Below, piece after piece: positions 21,040 to 32,200 of a DNA stretch of 64,000 nt. This DNA comes from Macrostomum hystrix (taxonomy: Eukaryota > Platyhelminthes > Macrostomidae), in contig CATNEN010000001.1 of the NCBI GenBank assembly GCA_950097015.1, forward strand, positions 1,786,001 to 1,850,000, written 5' to 3'. The notes under the pieces are model-generated. The model was given only the letters and a program-made list of their open reading frames with translations, did not search any database and had not been told where the DNA came from. Position 1 is the stretch's first letter. Each line of letters starts with the position of its first letter. Both the position numbers and the translations under genes were made by a program.

Positions 21040-22851
21040 GTAAATTGTTTTGCATTAATAATTATAATACTTTATCATAAAAAATGCAGAAATCAAAAAA
21101 GAAAAAACTGAAAAATGAAAAAAATTGTATAAAAAAAATTGTTTTTGAACTGGTACTGACAATATTTCTATCGTTTTCATTTTGCTACATTTTTTGTTCA
21201 GTTGTGTTTGTGATTTAATTTTAAATTTGTCATTAAAAAATCAACAATTCCAAAATGTTTAGCGGAATTCTGTCTCAATTTGAGACTTTATTCGTTTAAA
21301 TGAGAATTTTTATAGAATTTTTTCACTGTTATATATGTATAATATTTTTTACTATATCTAAGTTGCAAGATATACAGAAAAAAAGTGCAATATGTAAATG
21401 TTATTGCATAAAAGACACAAAAAGTAGGGTTTTTGTGTCTTTTTTAAGTTTGATGGTAATATACATTCCATCAGTTTTTCTGCAGTTAAAACATACTAGT
21501 TATTGCTATCTTTTATAAATGAGCTGTTGAATAGTGTTGAAGAAAGTGACAGTATAAAGAATAAATGAGCTCTTTAGCTACTGTTAATTAGTTTTAAAAT
21601 AATGCTTAATTATAAAAACTTTCACACGCACAGCTGGCACCAGATACTCAGTACCAGAGAGCAGCCTAGTCAACTGTTACTGGTATAACCGAAACGCCTG
21701 CTGCAAGCGCATCGAAGTGACTTCCGTATTCAGTTCTCTGCTGTCTAAATTGGAGGGTGAGACTAGGCGCTGCTATGACATGCTGCGCTACCTGCTGTGC
21801 TACTTCTGCAGTCCAGAGCAACACTTCTGGTTCAGGGACAAGTAAGTGTTTTTGGTGTCGATTTTGTCCGAAAAACTCATCCAAAATACACAATAAAATC
21901 CGATTTTTTTTCAGCAAAGTATTCGTCTGCAAGTCGTTCTGCGATGACATTTTCAGTCATTGTCGAACTGCCACAATGGGAGGCGTTAGCTTTGGTGAGC
22001 TCGCTTGGTACTCATTGACCTAAATTAATAGCTGTTATGACGAGAAAACCATTGTCAACTCTCTACCATCATTCAGTTCCCTCTCTCCCAGTCCTCAGTC
22101 CACTCTCTCCCATCCCTCAGTCCACTCTCTCCCATCCCTCAGTTCTCTCTCTACCATTCCTCAGTTTCCTCTCTCCCATCCCTCAGTCCACTCTCTCCCA
22201 TACTTCAGTTCCCTCTCTCCCATACCTCAGTCCACTCTCCCCCATCCCTCAGTCCACTCTCTCCCATACCTCAGTTCCCTCTCTCCCATACCTCAGTCCA
22301 CTCTCTCCCATCCCTCAGTCCACTCTCCCCCATCCCTCAGTCCACTCTCTCCCATACTTCAGTTCCCTCTCTCCCATCCCTCAGTCCACTCTCTCCCATC
22401 CCTCAGTCTACTTTCTCCCATCCCTCAGTCCACTCTCTCCCATCCCTCAGTCCACTCTCTCCCATACTTCAGTTCCCTCTCTCCCATCCCTCAGTCCACT
22501 CTCTCCCATACTTCAGTTCCCTCTCTCCCATACCTCAGTTTCCTCTCTCCCATCCCTCAGTCCACTCTCTCCCATCCCTCAGTCCACTCTCTCCCATCCC
22601 TCAGTCCACTCTCTCCCAAGCTAATCCTACAAGCAGTCACCATCACCATCACATTTATCGCATCAGTCAAAGCCTTCAAGTCTGGCAGCGAATTCTGCGC
22701 CGGCAACAATTTCGCTGTTCAGGAGGACAATCTAGAGTGCTTCGCTTTCGATCCGACACAGTTTGACGCGGCTAGTTCAGTGCGACCCTGGCTGCCTCTG
22801 CTTCTATTGGCTGCTATTTCTTCTTGTTTGTTAATTGTTGCAGTGTATTAG
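20883..22851 (+). CDS. Folate-receptor-family secreted or GPI-anchored protein, complete, four exons
   Basis: Exons 20883-21039, 21634-21841, 21915-21994 and 22667-22851 join in phase (1, 2 and 1) to give 209 residues. An N-terminal signal peptide (MRLLYCCFSAVLMLRYAAA) is followed by a cysteine-rich domain. Hallmarks of the folate receptor family are CYWYNRNACC (compare W-x-NACC), a CYFCSPEQ motif, KVFVCKSFCDDIFSHCR and ECFAFDPTQF. I count 12 cysteines in the mature part. The C-terminus is hydrophobic (PWLPLLLLAAISSCLLIVAV), fitting a GPI signal or a membrane segment. It is shorter than vertebrate folate receptors (about 255 residues), so folate binding is not assured; retbindin-like or other ligand binding is possible. 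AATAAA lies at 22949. Confidence 0.9.
21634..21841 (+). CDS. Folate-receptor-like exon 2
   Basis: 208 nt, phase 1 in, phase 2 out. Acceptor CGCACAG|CT; donor ACAA|GTAAGT. It encodes the NACC motif and RCYDMLRYLLCYFCSPEQHF. Confidence 0.92.
21915..21994 (+). CDS. Folate-receptor-like exon 3
   Basis: 80 nt, phase 2 in, phase 1 out. Acceptor TTTTTTTCAG|C; donor TTTG|GTGAGC. It encodes KVFVCKSFCDDIFSHCRTAT then MGGVSF. Confidence 0.92.
22074..22617. repeat. 22-bp tandem array in folate-receptor-like intron 3 (about 25 copies)
   Basis: Unit CCCTCAGTCCACTCTCTCCC plus AT. In the sense (+) strand each unit is a pyrimidine tract ending CAG|TC, like the real acceptor of this intron, ATCAG|TCAA at 22662-22670. 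Confidence 0.95.
22667..22851 (+). CDS. Folate-receptor-like exon 4 and stop
   Basis: 185 nt, phase 1 in, TAG stop. It encodes GSEFCAGNNFAVQEDNLECF then AFDPTQF, a Ser/Ala stretch (possible GPI attachment site near AASS) and the hydrophobic tail. Confidence 0.92.
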
Positions 22852-22948
22852 ATTTCGCTTACTGTTTTCACGTTGTGGGGTAAAAAAGCTCAAATCACAT
22901 GTCTAATGTGTAGTGCTTCTTGGGTCAGTAGTTCGATTCCCAACCCCA

Positions 22949-22954
22949 AATAAA
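22949..22954 (+). promoter_or_regulatory. Polyadenylation signal AATAAA
   Basis: AATAAA about 98 bp after the stop of the folate-receptor-like gene, a suitable distance for a short 3' untranslated region. Confidence 0.6.
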
Positions 22955-23742
22955 ACAAGTTGTCATCCAAGAATTAATGATTCATGTTCTTGCAACTTTT
23001 TTTTACATTCGAGCAATCCGAGCAGTTTGTTTTATCTAGTGTTTTACTTCTATTTCCTTAAGTTTACACAATTCTAGTCGACTAGTTGACGAGCCATTGT
23101 TAGTCATTTTAGTTTTTTTCTACAATAACAACGAAGGCGTTTATTACGAACGAATGTGTATACCTTTTGCCTCTTGAATGCTTTAATTTCATACCAGCAA
23201 TTTCACATGCACGACTAAGTTTGTGCTTTATTTATAGAGCATTTTTAAGTAGGAACTCTGTTTTGGGCGGCAATGCACTTATGCAATTATGCGAATTCTT
23301 TTTAGTCAAAGTACGTCGTAGTTAACTGCAATTTTACTGTGATATTGACAAATATAATATTTGAAACACTTAGTTAACTACATTTATATTACAATTGCAA
23401 AAGCCAGCCTTTTAAATGTTTCAAATCAGCGTCTTAAATTGTTTGTTTGAACTTTCCTAAGAACTAAAAATGGACCTTGTCATTAACATATATATGGTTA
23501 TGATAAAGAGAATGAATAAAAAACGTATTCACTTAAGGTTACTATAATTGAAACTGCAGCCCGTTTGTGAATCGATGAGTATTTATGAAATATGGAGTTT
23601 TGAATACTGGGGCGAAATTGAGGTTACGAACAAGGCTCAAGTCTGTAGTTTAAGTGGTTTGGATGTTAGGATTTTCATCGCTAAAAAGCTGCGAAGATAA
23701 AAGCTGCGAAGATGAACAGGTGAATACAATTCAGTCGACAAT
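22955..23742. other. Intergenic, convergent 3' ends
   Basis: AT-rich unique DNA between the folate-receptor-like gene and the histone gene. The only local structure is a short duplication AAAGCTGCGAAGAT at about 23684-23715. Confidence 0.5.
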
Positions 23743-23755
23743 GCATCTTTTGCTT
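23743..23755 (-). promoter_or_regulatory. Histone downstream element candidate
   Basis: In the sense strand, CAAGCAAAAGATG lies just 3' of the stem-loop. The purine-rich AAAAGA core at this spacing is typical of the U7 snRNA binding site of replication-dependent histone genes. Confidence 0.7.
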
Positions 23756-23760
23756 GTGGT

Positions 23761-23776
23761 GGCCCTGAAAAGGGCC
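23761..23776 (-). terminator. Histone 3' stem-loop
   Basis: Sense GGCCCTTTTCAGGGCC: a perfect 6-bp stem with a TTTC loop, preceded by AAAAC and followed by ACCA, matching the metazoan histone mRNA 3' processing signal. It lies about 64 bp after the H2B stop and directs cleavage without polyadenylation. Confidence 0.95.
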
Positions 23777-23839
23777 GTTTTAGCGTTCTAATAATCTACG
23801 ACGTTGTCGTAGTATTCCAGGTCAAGCTAGACAAGGTCT

Positions 23840-24205
23840 TTACTTGGCGCTGGTGTACTTGGTGACGGCCTTGGTGCCCTCGCTGACGGCGTGCTTGGCC
23901 AGCTCACCAGGCAGCAGAAGACGCACAGCGGTTTGGATCTCCCGGCTGCTGATGGTGCTACGCTTGTTGTAGTGAGCCAGACGGCTGGCCTCGCCGGCAA
24001 TGCGCTCGAACACATCGTTGACGAAGCTATTCATGATCATCATGGCCTTGCTGGAAATGCCAGTGTCCGGGTGCACCTGTCGAAGAACCTTGTAGATGTA
24101 GATGGCGTACGACTCCTTCCTCCTGCGCTTCCTCTTCTTGTCAGACTTGGGTGCCTTGGCCTTGCTGGCCTTCTTGGCAGCCTTTCCACTAACCTTCGGA
24201 GGCAT
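23840..24205 (-). CDS. H2B: Histone H2B, replication-dependent, intronless
   Basis: 121 residues, a core nucleosome histone in the nucleus. The N-terminus [20 protein letters not shown] is Lys-rich. The histone fold contains [40 protein letters not shown] and [16 protein letters not shown]-like blocks (here SSREIQ). The C-terminal helix ends AVTKYTSAK and holds the conserved ubiquitin-accepting lysine. A TATA box lies upstream and the histone stem-loop downstream, so expression should be S-phase coupled. No other histone gene is in the window, so this is a solitary H2B or the edge of a dispersed set. Antisense open frames over it are shadows. Confidence 0.98.
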   Translation of the reverse strand: MPPKVSGKAAKKASKAKAPKSDKKRKRRRKESYAIYIYKVLRQVHPDTGISSKAMMIMNSFVNDVFERIAGEASRLAHYNKRSTISSREIQTAVRLLLPGELAKHAVSEGTKAVTKYTSAK

Positions 24206-24290
24206 TGCTTATAGTCGTTTAATGTATTAATTGTGCCGAGAGAAGAACTGTTTCGTGGTTCTGGTTTGATGAAGGTGACCAAGTATTTCG

Positions 24291-24298
24291 ATATATAG
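24291..24298 (-). promoter_or_regulatory. H2B: H2B TATA box
   Basis: Sense CTATATAT about 86-93 bp before the ATG, at the expected place for a short histone 5' untranslated region. Confidence 0.7.
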
Positions 24299-24362
24299 TG
24301 GAAACAGAACTGAGCTTGAAACTTAATTTTGGGCCGATCGATATTTTAGCAAAATGCCACAG

Positions 24363-24367
24363 CCAAT
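24363..24367 (-). promoter_or_regulatory. H2B: Inverted CCAAT box of H2B
   Basis: CCAAT on the + strand (ATTGG in the sense direction), about 65 bp upstream of the TATA box. CCAAT boxes at this position are common in histone promoters. Confidence 0.5.
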
Positions 24368-24952
24368 GAGAGAAGTATCCTTCTCACATGCGATTATCTT
24401 AAACTGACTCGTACATTTCTCTCTACTGTCAGTAGAGCACAAACAATTTGTGCTTTTTTTATTGCTTTTAGCCAAAATACTTTCTGTTTACTAGCTGCGT
24501 TCACGTCGCGGAATTGAATTATAGATATATTGTTAAAAACTAAATTTAACTTTGCTTTCTTCATAGGTAAAACATTATTCTTAATTCCTCTGGTCATACT
24601 AGTTAGTTATTCCAGGTAAATTCAATTATAAATAGAAAAACAAGGTACACAGATTAAAGCGATTTAAAACAGAAAATGCAATACACAAATACAATTAAAA
24701 AAGGAATAAACATGCACGCTTACGCTAGCGTCTACCGGCTAGTCAAGTACTGCTAAATAAAAAGAATATTGTATGTTCTCTTATTCTCACTTATTAAGGA
24801 TCGGTTGACTGCCAATAAGAATTAGTACAAAACTGATCTATTTAGATAAACTTGACGAAAAATGGTTTCAAGGGTTGACTTACACAGAAGTAATGCTTCG
24901 TGCAAAAGCTGCAGAGTGCAGACTGCAGTTATAAAATTTATATATCTAAAAC

Positions 24953-24968
24953 GGCCCTTCTTAGGACC
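24953..24968 (+). other. Degenerate histone stem-loop-like element 1
   Basis: GGCCCTTCTTAGGACC, preceded by AAAAC and followed by ACCA exactly as at the genuine H2B stem-loop, but with one stem mismatch and a different loop. No histone reading frame lies upstream on the + strand, so it is probably a relic. Confidence 0.5.
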
Positions 24969-25311
24969 ACCAGGCTGATTAGTCTAACTCAAAAGTCAAA
25001 ACTACGGCATTTCATAAGCTTGGCGCAAGTCGTATACAACCTAAAGTATAATTAGGACCCCAAGCAATTTCAAGTTTCTCTCGAATTTTTCCTCTCTTAC
25101 TGTGTTAAGGTTAGAGTCAATATAACTTCTTTTGCCGTGTCTACCGCGTGTTTTATAAGTTTGTAGCAATCATGATTCATGATTTAATTAAATTTGCAAA
25201 TTTGTTTGCCTTAATTATGACCAAGGCACCCAATAGGTATTCTTTAAAAGTAATATCAACCGCTAATTTCTTGCACATTATATACGAGGCGAGACTGGAT
25301 GCAATTAAAAC

Positions 25312-25327
25312 GGCCCTTTCAAGGACA
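25312..25327 (+). other. Degenerate histone stem-loop-like element 2
   Basis: GGCCCTTTCAAGGACA, preceded by TAAAAC. The stem is more decayed and the ACCA flank is lost. It has the same orientation as element 1, 359 bp further on. Confidence 0.4.
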
Positions 25328-26122
25328 TTCTATTTATTCAAAAAACATTTTTACGGCGACATTGCCTAATATTGTAACTTGAATAAAAACACATTTGAAG
25401 AAACAAAAGCAGGATGAAAATCTGTTTAGTTTACTGACTAAACTTTATTTCAGGTTCATGAATTTTGTTTCGTTTATATGTGCATCACGACAGGATACAT
25501 ATACGGTTTTATTTACACAAAATTTGTCAACTGTATAACAGTCTTTGTTAAATTAGAATTTTAAGGTAGTGATATTATTATTTTGCAGGACAATCGTGCT
25601 ATACAAATGCGTGGCAAAGGTAGCGCATCTAAAGAGCAGTAGTTATCTTTTAAGATTTTTTTATTAAAACTGGCATGTGTTACTGATGTCCAAGAAATTA
25701 GCTAGTCCAATCAACATTAGCAGCGAAAATAGGATCAACCCCATATCAAATTAATTTTGATTTACTGCAAATATACAGACAACTAAAAAACTTATTGATG
25801 CTCTCCCAGAATAGAAACAATTTAATCCCCTAAATTCTCAGCCGCTGTTGAAACTAGATTGTTTATTGAAAAAGTCTGAACTTAGTTAAAAAGCACCCTG
25901 ACGCTAAAGAAAACGTTATGAGTAGTATGTTGTGCGATTTTCTGCTAAAATATTTCCTATAAACAGTAGTAGAACGAGGTAGAAATTTTAAAAGACAGAA
26001 ACCTTTTGAAATTTTATTTTCACTGACACTAACAGTTACATGTTCTATTTACAAAGTCCGTGAACTCAAACTATAAAAAAATAAAACTAAGCTAATACGA
26101 AACGAAAGTTGCTGCTCTTAAT

Positions 26123-26292
26123 TCATGAAAAAGGAACCATTGACACGGAAATAAGAGAGTTGCTAATTACGAGCAAAATTGCTGATATGGCTAGCTTTGA
26201 GCTGCTGCTGCTGCTACTCAACTCAACCTGTGTAAGCTGTCGCTGCTGCTGCTGCTGCTGCTGTTTTCGCTGCTGATCTGGATACTCACGAT
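26123..26292 (-). CDS. Ig-domain gene exon 6 (poly-Q, GPI signal, stop)
   Basis: Acceptor AATTTTAG|AT, phase 1 in, TGA stop. It encodes DREYPDQQRKQQQQQQQRQL, a seven-Ser run, then the hydrophobic tail that ends the protein. The CAG run at about 26236-26262 (+ strand CTG) is coding. Confidence 0.85.
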
Positions 26293-29200
26293 CTAAAATT
26301 GAGTACAAGTAAAAATTATATTATACTATTTTATTGTAATCACTGCACATTCAGTCACATCTCAATTCTATCTTATCCCAACCCCATTACATTATCCCAA
26401 CTCAACCCCAATCCCAACTCAACCCCATCCCAACTCAACCCAATCCCATCTCAACCCAATCCCAACTCAAACCAATCCCAACTCAACCCAATCCCAACTC
26501 AACCCAATCCCAACTCAACCCAATCCCAACTCAACCCAATCCCAACTCAACCCAATCCCAACTCAACCCAATCCCAACTCAACCCAATCCCAACTCAACC
26601 CAATCCCAACTCAACCCAATCCCAACTCAACCCAATCCCAACTCAACCCAATCCCAACTCAACCCAATCCCAACTCAACCCAATCCCAACTCAACCCAAT
26701 CCCAACTCAACCCAATCCCAACTCAACCCAATCCCAACTCAACCCAATCCCAACTCAACCCAATCCCAACTCAACCCAATCCCAACTCAACCCAATCCCA
26801 ACTCAACCCAATCCCAACTCAACCCAATCCCAACTCAACCCAATCCCAACTCAACCCCATCCCAACTCAACCCAATCCCAACTCAACCCCATCCCAACTC
26901 AACCCAATCACAACTCAACCCAATCCCAACTCAACCCCATCCCATCTCAACCCAATCCCAACTCAACCCAATCCCATCTCAACCCAATCCCAACTCAACC
27001 CCATCCCAACTCAACCCAATCCCAACTCAACCCAATCCCAACTCAACCCAATCCCAACTCAACCCAATCCCAACTCAACCCAATCCCAACTCAACCCAAT
27101 CCCAACTCAACCCAATCCCAACTCAACCCAATCCCAACTCAACCCCATCCCAACTCAACCCGATCCCAACTCAACCCAAACCCAACTCAACCCAATCCCA
27201 ACTCAAACCCAATCTTAACTCAACCCCATCCCAACTCAACCCAATCCCAACTCAACCCCATCCCAACTCAACCCGATCCCAACTCAACCCAAACCCAACT
27301 CAACCCAATCCCAACTCAAACCCAATCTTAACTCAACCCCATCCCAACTCAACCCAATCCCAACTCAACCCCATCCCAACTCAACCCGATCCCAACTCAA
27401 CCCAATCTTAACTCAACCCAATCCCAACTCAAACCCAATCTTAACTCAACCCAATCCCAACTCAACCCCATCCGATGCCATCACAATCCCGTCCCTTCGC
27501 AACCCCTCACAGAAGTGAATGCCCTAAAAGTCGAATCCCACTTGACAGACACTTGCCTAGCACGGTGATTCGATGCCTCGCCGCCTCTAAACCGCCGTCG
27601 GTCGCTTCGCTCGGCCTCTTCAAGCAGAGCCACTCGCCAGCGTGGCTAGGCCCAACGGAATAGATCGTCAGCACGCTGACGGCCGTGTCGCCGTCTTTCC
27701 AGCTCATGCTGACATCCATGCTGCTGGCGTTGCTAACTTGCGCCAGCCCGCCGTGGTACCATTCAACGCTGGCTGTCGGGTTGCGCTTGGCTATCGAGCT
27801 GCGAAACACGGCAGTGCAGGTGAGGGACAAGAACTGCTCGCCAAGGAACACCAGGCGTCGGCCAAAGATGTGAACAGCTGGTGAGAGTGATTCGGAGAGT
27901 TCCGCTGATTGGCTATGAAACTGACGGTTGTCAATCATTTTTGCTTCTTTCTCAATCTGATTATTTTCTTTCCCCTCCCTCTCACTGTCATTCCCCTCCT
28001 TCTCCACCCTCTTTCCCCTCCTTCTCACCCTCTTCACCCTCCTCACCCTCTTTCTCCTCCTTCTCACCCTCTTTCCCCTCCTTCTCACCCTCTTTCCCCT
28101 CCTTCTCATCCTCTTTCCCCTCCTTCTCACCCTCTTTACCCTCCTTCTCGACGTCTTTCCCCTCCTTCTCACCCTCTTTCCCCTCCTTCTCACCCTCTTT
28201 CCCCTCCTTCTCACCCTCTTTCCCCTCCTTCTCATCCTCTTTCCCCTCCTTCTCACCCTCTTTACCCTCCTTCTCATCCTCTTTACCCTCCTTCTCATCC
28301 TCTTTACCCTCCTTCTCGGCGTCTTTCCCCTCCTTCTCATCCTCTTTCCCCTCCCTCTCACCGTCATTCCCCTTCTTATCACCCTCTTCACCCTCCTTCT
28401 CTACCCTCTTTTCCCTACTTCTTACCCTCTTTACCCTCCTTACCTTCCTCTCACATCCTCAATCCCTTCCCAATTGTGCCTTAGCATCAATCTCAATAGT
28501 TTTAGTGGCGCAGCCGCAGCTATTGTGCTGTGTACAGCTGTTCAGTCTGTGGACAGGGGAGGCACATCGAACTAAAAATGTCTAAAGCCCAATCTGATTC
28601 TAGTACGCATTTCACAGACGAGTAAACTAAAGCACTATTGAAATGAGGAGCTAATTGTCTTACTCCATGACTTTCTAGAAAAAAAGAAATCACAAAGCAA
28701 AACACTCACCTTTCTCGCCACGAGCTAATCCAAATCGATTTGGGTCGTCTGAAATGAAAACTTACCCTAACTTAGTTTAGCATTTTTATTTCAAATAGCG
28801 ATTTGAAAAGACACCATTTTTTAAGTACCATTTGGCAGCCGTTTTGAAATGTCAGTCGATTTTTCAATAGATTGATGCAGCAAATCTGGCTTCCTTGGTG
28901 ATTGCGGATTCTTCTTCTGGTCATTGCTTGATTCGGAATCTGGGAATATTGGCGACCGATGAGCGCGAATGGGCTTGTGTGAGGGAAAATATTTTCCAGC
29001 ATTTCTAGTTTCATATAAACTTTCACTTAGTTCCCGAAGTCTTTGATACCTGTTCGAACAACCGGTTTACCTGTTCACAAACTCCCATTTCACCTGTACA
29101 CACATATTTTTCACCTGTTCACTCACATCCATTTCACCTGTTCACACATCCATTTCACCTGTTCACACTTTCCTTTCACCTGTTCAAACATCAATTTCAC

Positions 29201-32200
29201 CTGTTCACACATCAATTTCACCTGTTCACACATGCATTTCACCTGTTCACACATATATTTCACCTGTTCACACACACCCATTTCACCTGTCCACACACAC
29301 CCATTTCACCTGTTCACACACATTCACTTCACCTGTTCACACAACCTGTCTGCCCTGTTCACAAACTCCCATTTCACCTGTACAAATATATTTCACCTGT
29401 TCACACACACCCATTTCACCTGTTCACACATATATTTCACCTGTTCACACTTTCCTTTCACCTGTTCACACACACCCATTTTACCTGTTCACAGACTTCC
29501 ATTTCACCTGTTTACACATCCATTTCAACTGTCCACACTTTCCTTTCACCTGTTCACACATCCATTTCACCTGTTCACACATTCATTTCACCTGTTCACA
29601 CATCCATTTCACCTGTTCACTCACACCAATTTCATCTGTTCACACATATATTTCACCTGTTCACACTTTCCTTTCACCTGTTCACACACACCCATTTCAC
29701 CTGTTCACACTTTCCTTTCACCTGTTCACACACACCCATTTTACCATGTTCACACACTTTCCTTTCACCTGTTCACGCTTTCCTTTCACCTGTTCACACT
29801 TTCCTTTCACCTGTTCACACATCTATTTCACCTGTTCACGCAACTATTTCAGCTGTTCACAAACTCCATTTCACCTGTTCACACACACCCATTTCACCTG
29901 TTCACACATCCATTTCACCTGTTCACACATCCATTTCACCTGTTCACACATTCATTTCACCTGTTCACACATCCATTTCACCTGTTCACACATCCATTTC
30001 ACCTGTTCACACAGGCCTTACCTTGCACCACAAGCATGAAAGCCTTCTCCAATAGCTGGCCATTGTCAGCCGTCACCTGACACAGGTATTCGCCCGAATC
30101 AAAGTCGTGCAGCCGCCTAATCACCAGGTTCCATTCGTCAGGACTGGAATAATCGATCATGATTCTACCATCGCCAGTGAACACAGACTTGCCAACCGTC
30201 AGCGGTAGATTGTCGCCATCGTTCTTCATCCAAGTCACCTAGGTGTGAGATGCTTTTCATTGCTCAACTGTGAGTCAAATCAGAACCTGAATAATTAAAT
30301 CTCACCCTTAATAGATATTATTATCACCATAATTGATCAAATCTCACTTTTATTAAAATTTTACCGCGACTAATCAAATTTCATCTTAAGTATCAAATCT
30401 CACTTCGATTGATCAAATCTCACTTTGATTGATCAAATCTCACTTTGATTGATCAAATCTCACTTTGATTGATCAAATCTCACTTTGATTGATCAAATCT
30501 CACTTTGATTGATCAAATCTCACTTTGATTGATAAAATCTCACTTTGATTGATCAAATCTCACTTCAAAATCTAATCTATAATGATATAGTTTCAATTCT
30601 ATTGATCATATCTCACTCTAGACAGGTAAAACCTCACCTCTAGTAATAAAATCTCACCCTTGATTGATATAGTCTTACGTCGAATGATCAACTCTCACTT
30701 ACATGGATTAAATAGATCAATTCCCTACAACGATTTCATAGCTAAGTGCAGTTAGTGATTAAAAAATTAAAGCTAATTGTTTTCTAATCGGCATTGATCC
30801 ATCCAAGTAGCATGAAAGAATATTTATAAATCAATTTAACTACCAGTTGTTTTCAACCATCGTGTCAAGAAGTCAAGAAGCGACTGTGTCCGACAGGTAA
30901 ATTTTGGATCGACAAGCGAGCAATTTTAGCGAATTCGATCTTTACCTGAGGTGCATTCAAGTAAAAAAGAGATCGCGAAGGCCATTTTCGACCCGAAAAT
31001 CTATGGCATAAACAGGATAGAACCAAATCCACAGTACCTCGCACAAGTTGACTTGACTTAATTCACTTTTAATGCAAGACTGGTCACGCTCCGCATTAGC
31101 CTGGAGTCAATGCCTTGAAAATAATCCCACTCATTCCATCCCTCTATCTCGCCTCTGCTGTCTCTCCTCCCCCTCTGTCAAAATATCCGCATCTTAAATT
31201 TAAAATATTGTCTCTGAGTGGCTTGCCAGTGCCCCAGAGAACAAAGGCCTCTCTCCCCTCTCTTCTCTCCCTCTCTTCTCTCATCTCTCTCTCCCTCTCA
31301 TCTCTCTCTCCCTCTCATCTCTCCCTCTCCCTCTCTTCTCTCCCTTTCCCTCTCATCTCTCTCTCCCTCTCATCTCTCTCTCCCTCTCATCTCTCTCTCC
31401 CTCTCATCTCTCTCTCCCTCTCATCTCTCCCTCTCCCTCTCTTCTCTCCCTTTCCCTCTCATCTCTCTCTCCCTCTCATCTCTCTCTCCCTCTCATCTCT
31501 CTCTCCCTCTCATCTCTCCCTCTCCCTCTCTTCTCTCCCTTTCCCTCTCATCTCTCTCTCCCTCTCATCTCTCTCTCCCTCTCATCTCTCCCTCTCCCTC
31601 TCATCTCTCCCTCTCATCTCTCCCTCTCTTCTCTCCCTTTCCCTCTCTTCTCCACTTCTCTTCTCTCCCTCTCTTCTCTCCCTCTCCCTTGTAATAGCTC
31701 AAGAGTCACGCTGTGTGAGGTGCGAAGAAAAAGGTGAGCCCTCCAAGTAGGGCGAGACAGTATTTATATATTTGCCTATAAATATCTCATCTCTCCCTCT
31801 CTTCTCTCCCTCTCCCTCTCATCCCTCCCTCTCTTCTCTCCCTCTCCCTCTCTTCTCTCCCTCTCCCTCTCATCCCTCCCTCTCTTCTCTCCCTCTCCCT
31901 CTCTTCTCTCCCTCTCTTCTCTCCTTCTCTTCCCTCCCTCTCTTCTCTCCCTCTCTTCTCTCCCTCTCTTCTCTCCCTCTCCCTCTCATCTCTCCCTCTC
32001 TTCTCTCCCTTTCCCTCTCTTCTCCACTTCTCTTCTCTCCCTCTCATCTCTCCCTCTCTTCTCTCCCTCTCCCTCTCATCTCTCCCTCTCTTCTCTCCCT
32101 CTCCCACTCTTCTCTCCCTCTCTTCTCTCCCTCTCTTCTCTCCCACTCTTCTCTCCCTCTCTTCTCTCCCTCTCTTCTCTCCCTCTCTTCTCTCCCTTTC

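Larger units (their letters stand above)
24400..26122. other. Intergenic AT-rich DNA between H2B and the Ig-domain gene
   Basis: No gene or array seen. Two degenerate histone stem-loop-like elements on the + strand (24953-24968 and 25312-25327) are described separately. Confidence 0.5.

Noticed and set aside
22931-22941. tRNA-like B box GTTCGATTCCC in the 3' region of the folate-receptor-like gene
   Set aside because: The bases flanking the loop cannot form a T stem and no A box is present. Similarity to the 18.8 kb site hints at a SINE relic but is too short to claim.
23827-24282. Additional frames overlapping H2B on both strands
   Set aside because: Shadows of the GC-rich H2B coding sequence.
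26299-27411. A 370-codon + strand Asn/Pro/Gln/Ser repeat frame
   Set aside because: Product of the 16-bp array; antisense to the Ig-gene intron, with no unique coding flanks.
29043-30080. A 345-codon + strand His/Phe/Cys/Ser repeat frame
   Set aside because: Frame through the 21-bp array; it runs antisense across a genuine exon end.
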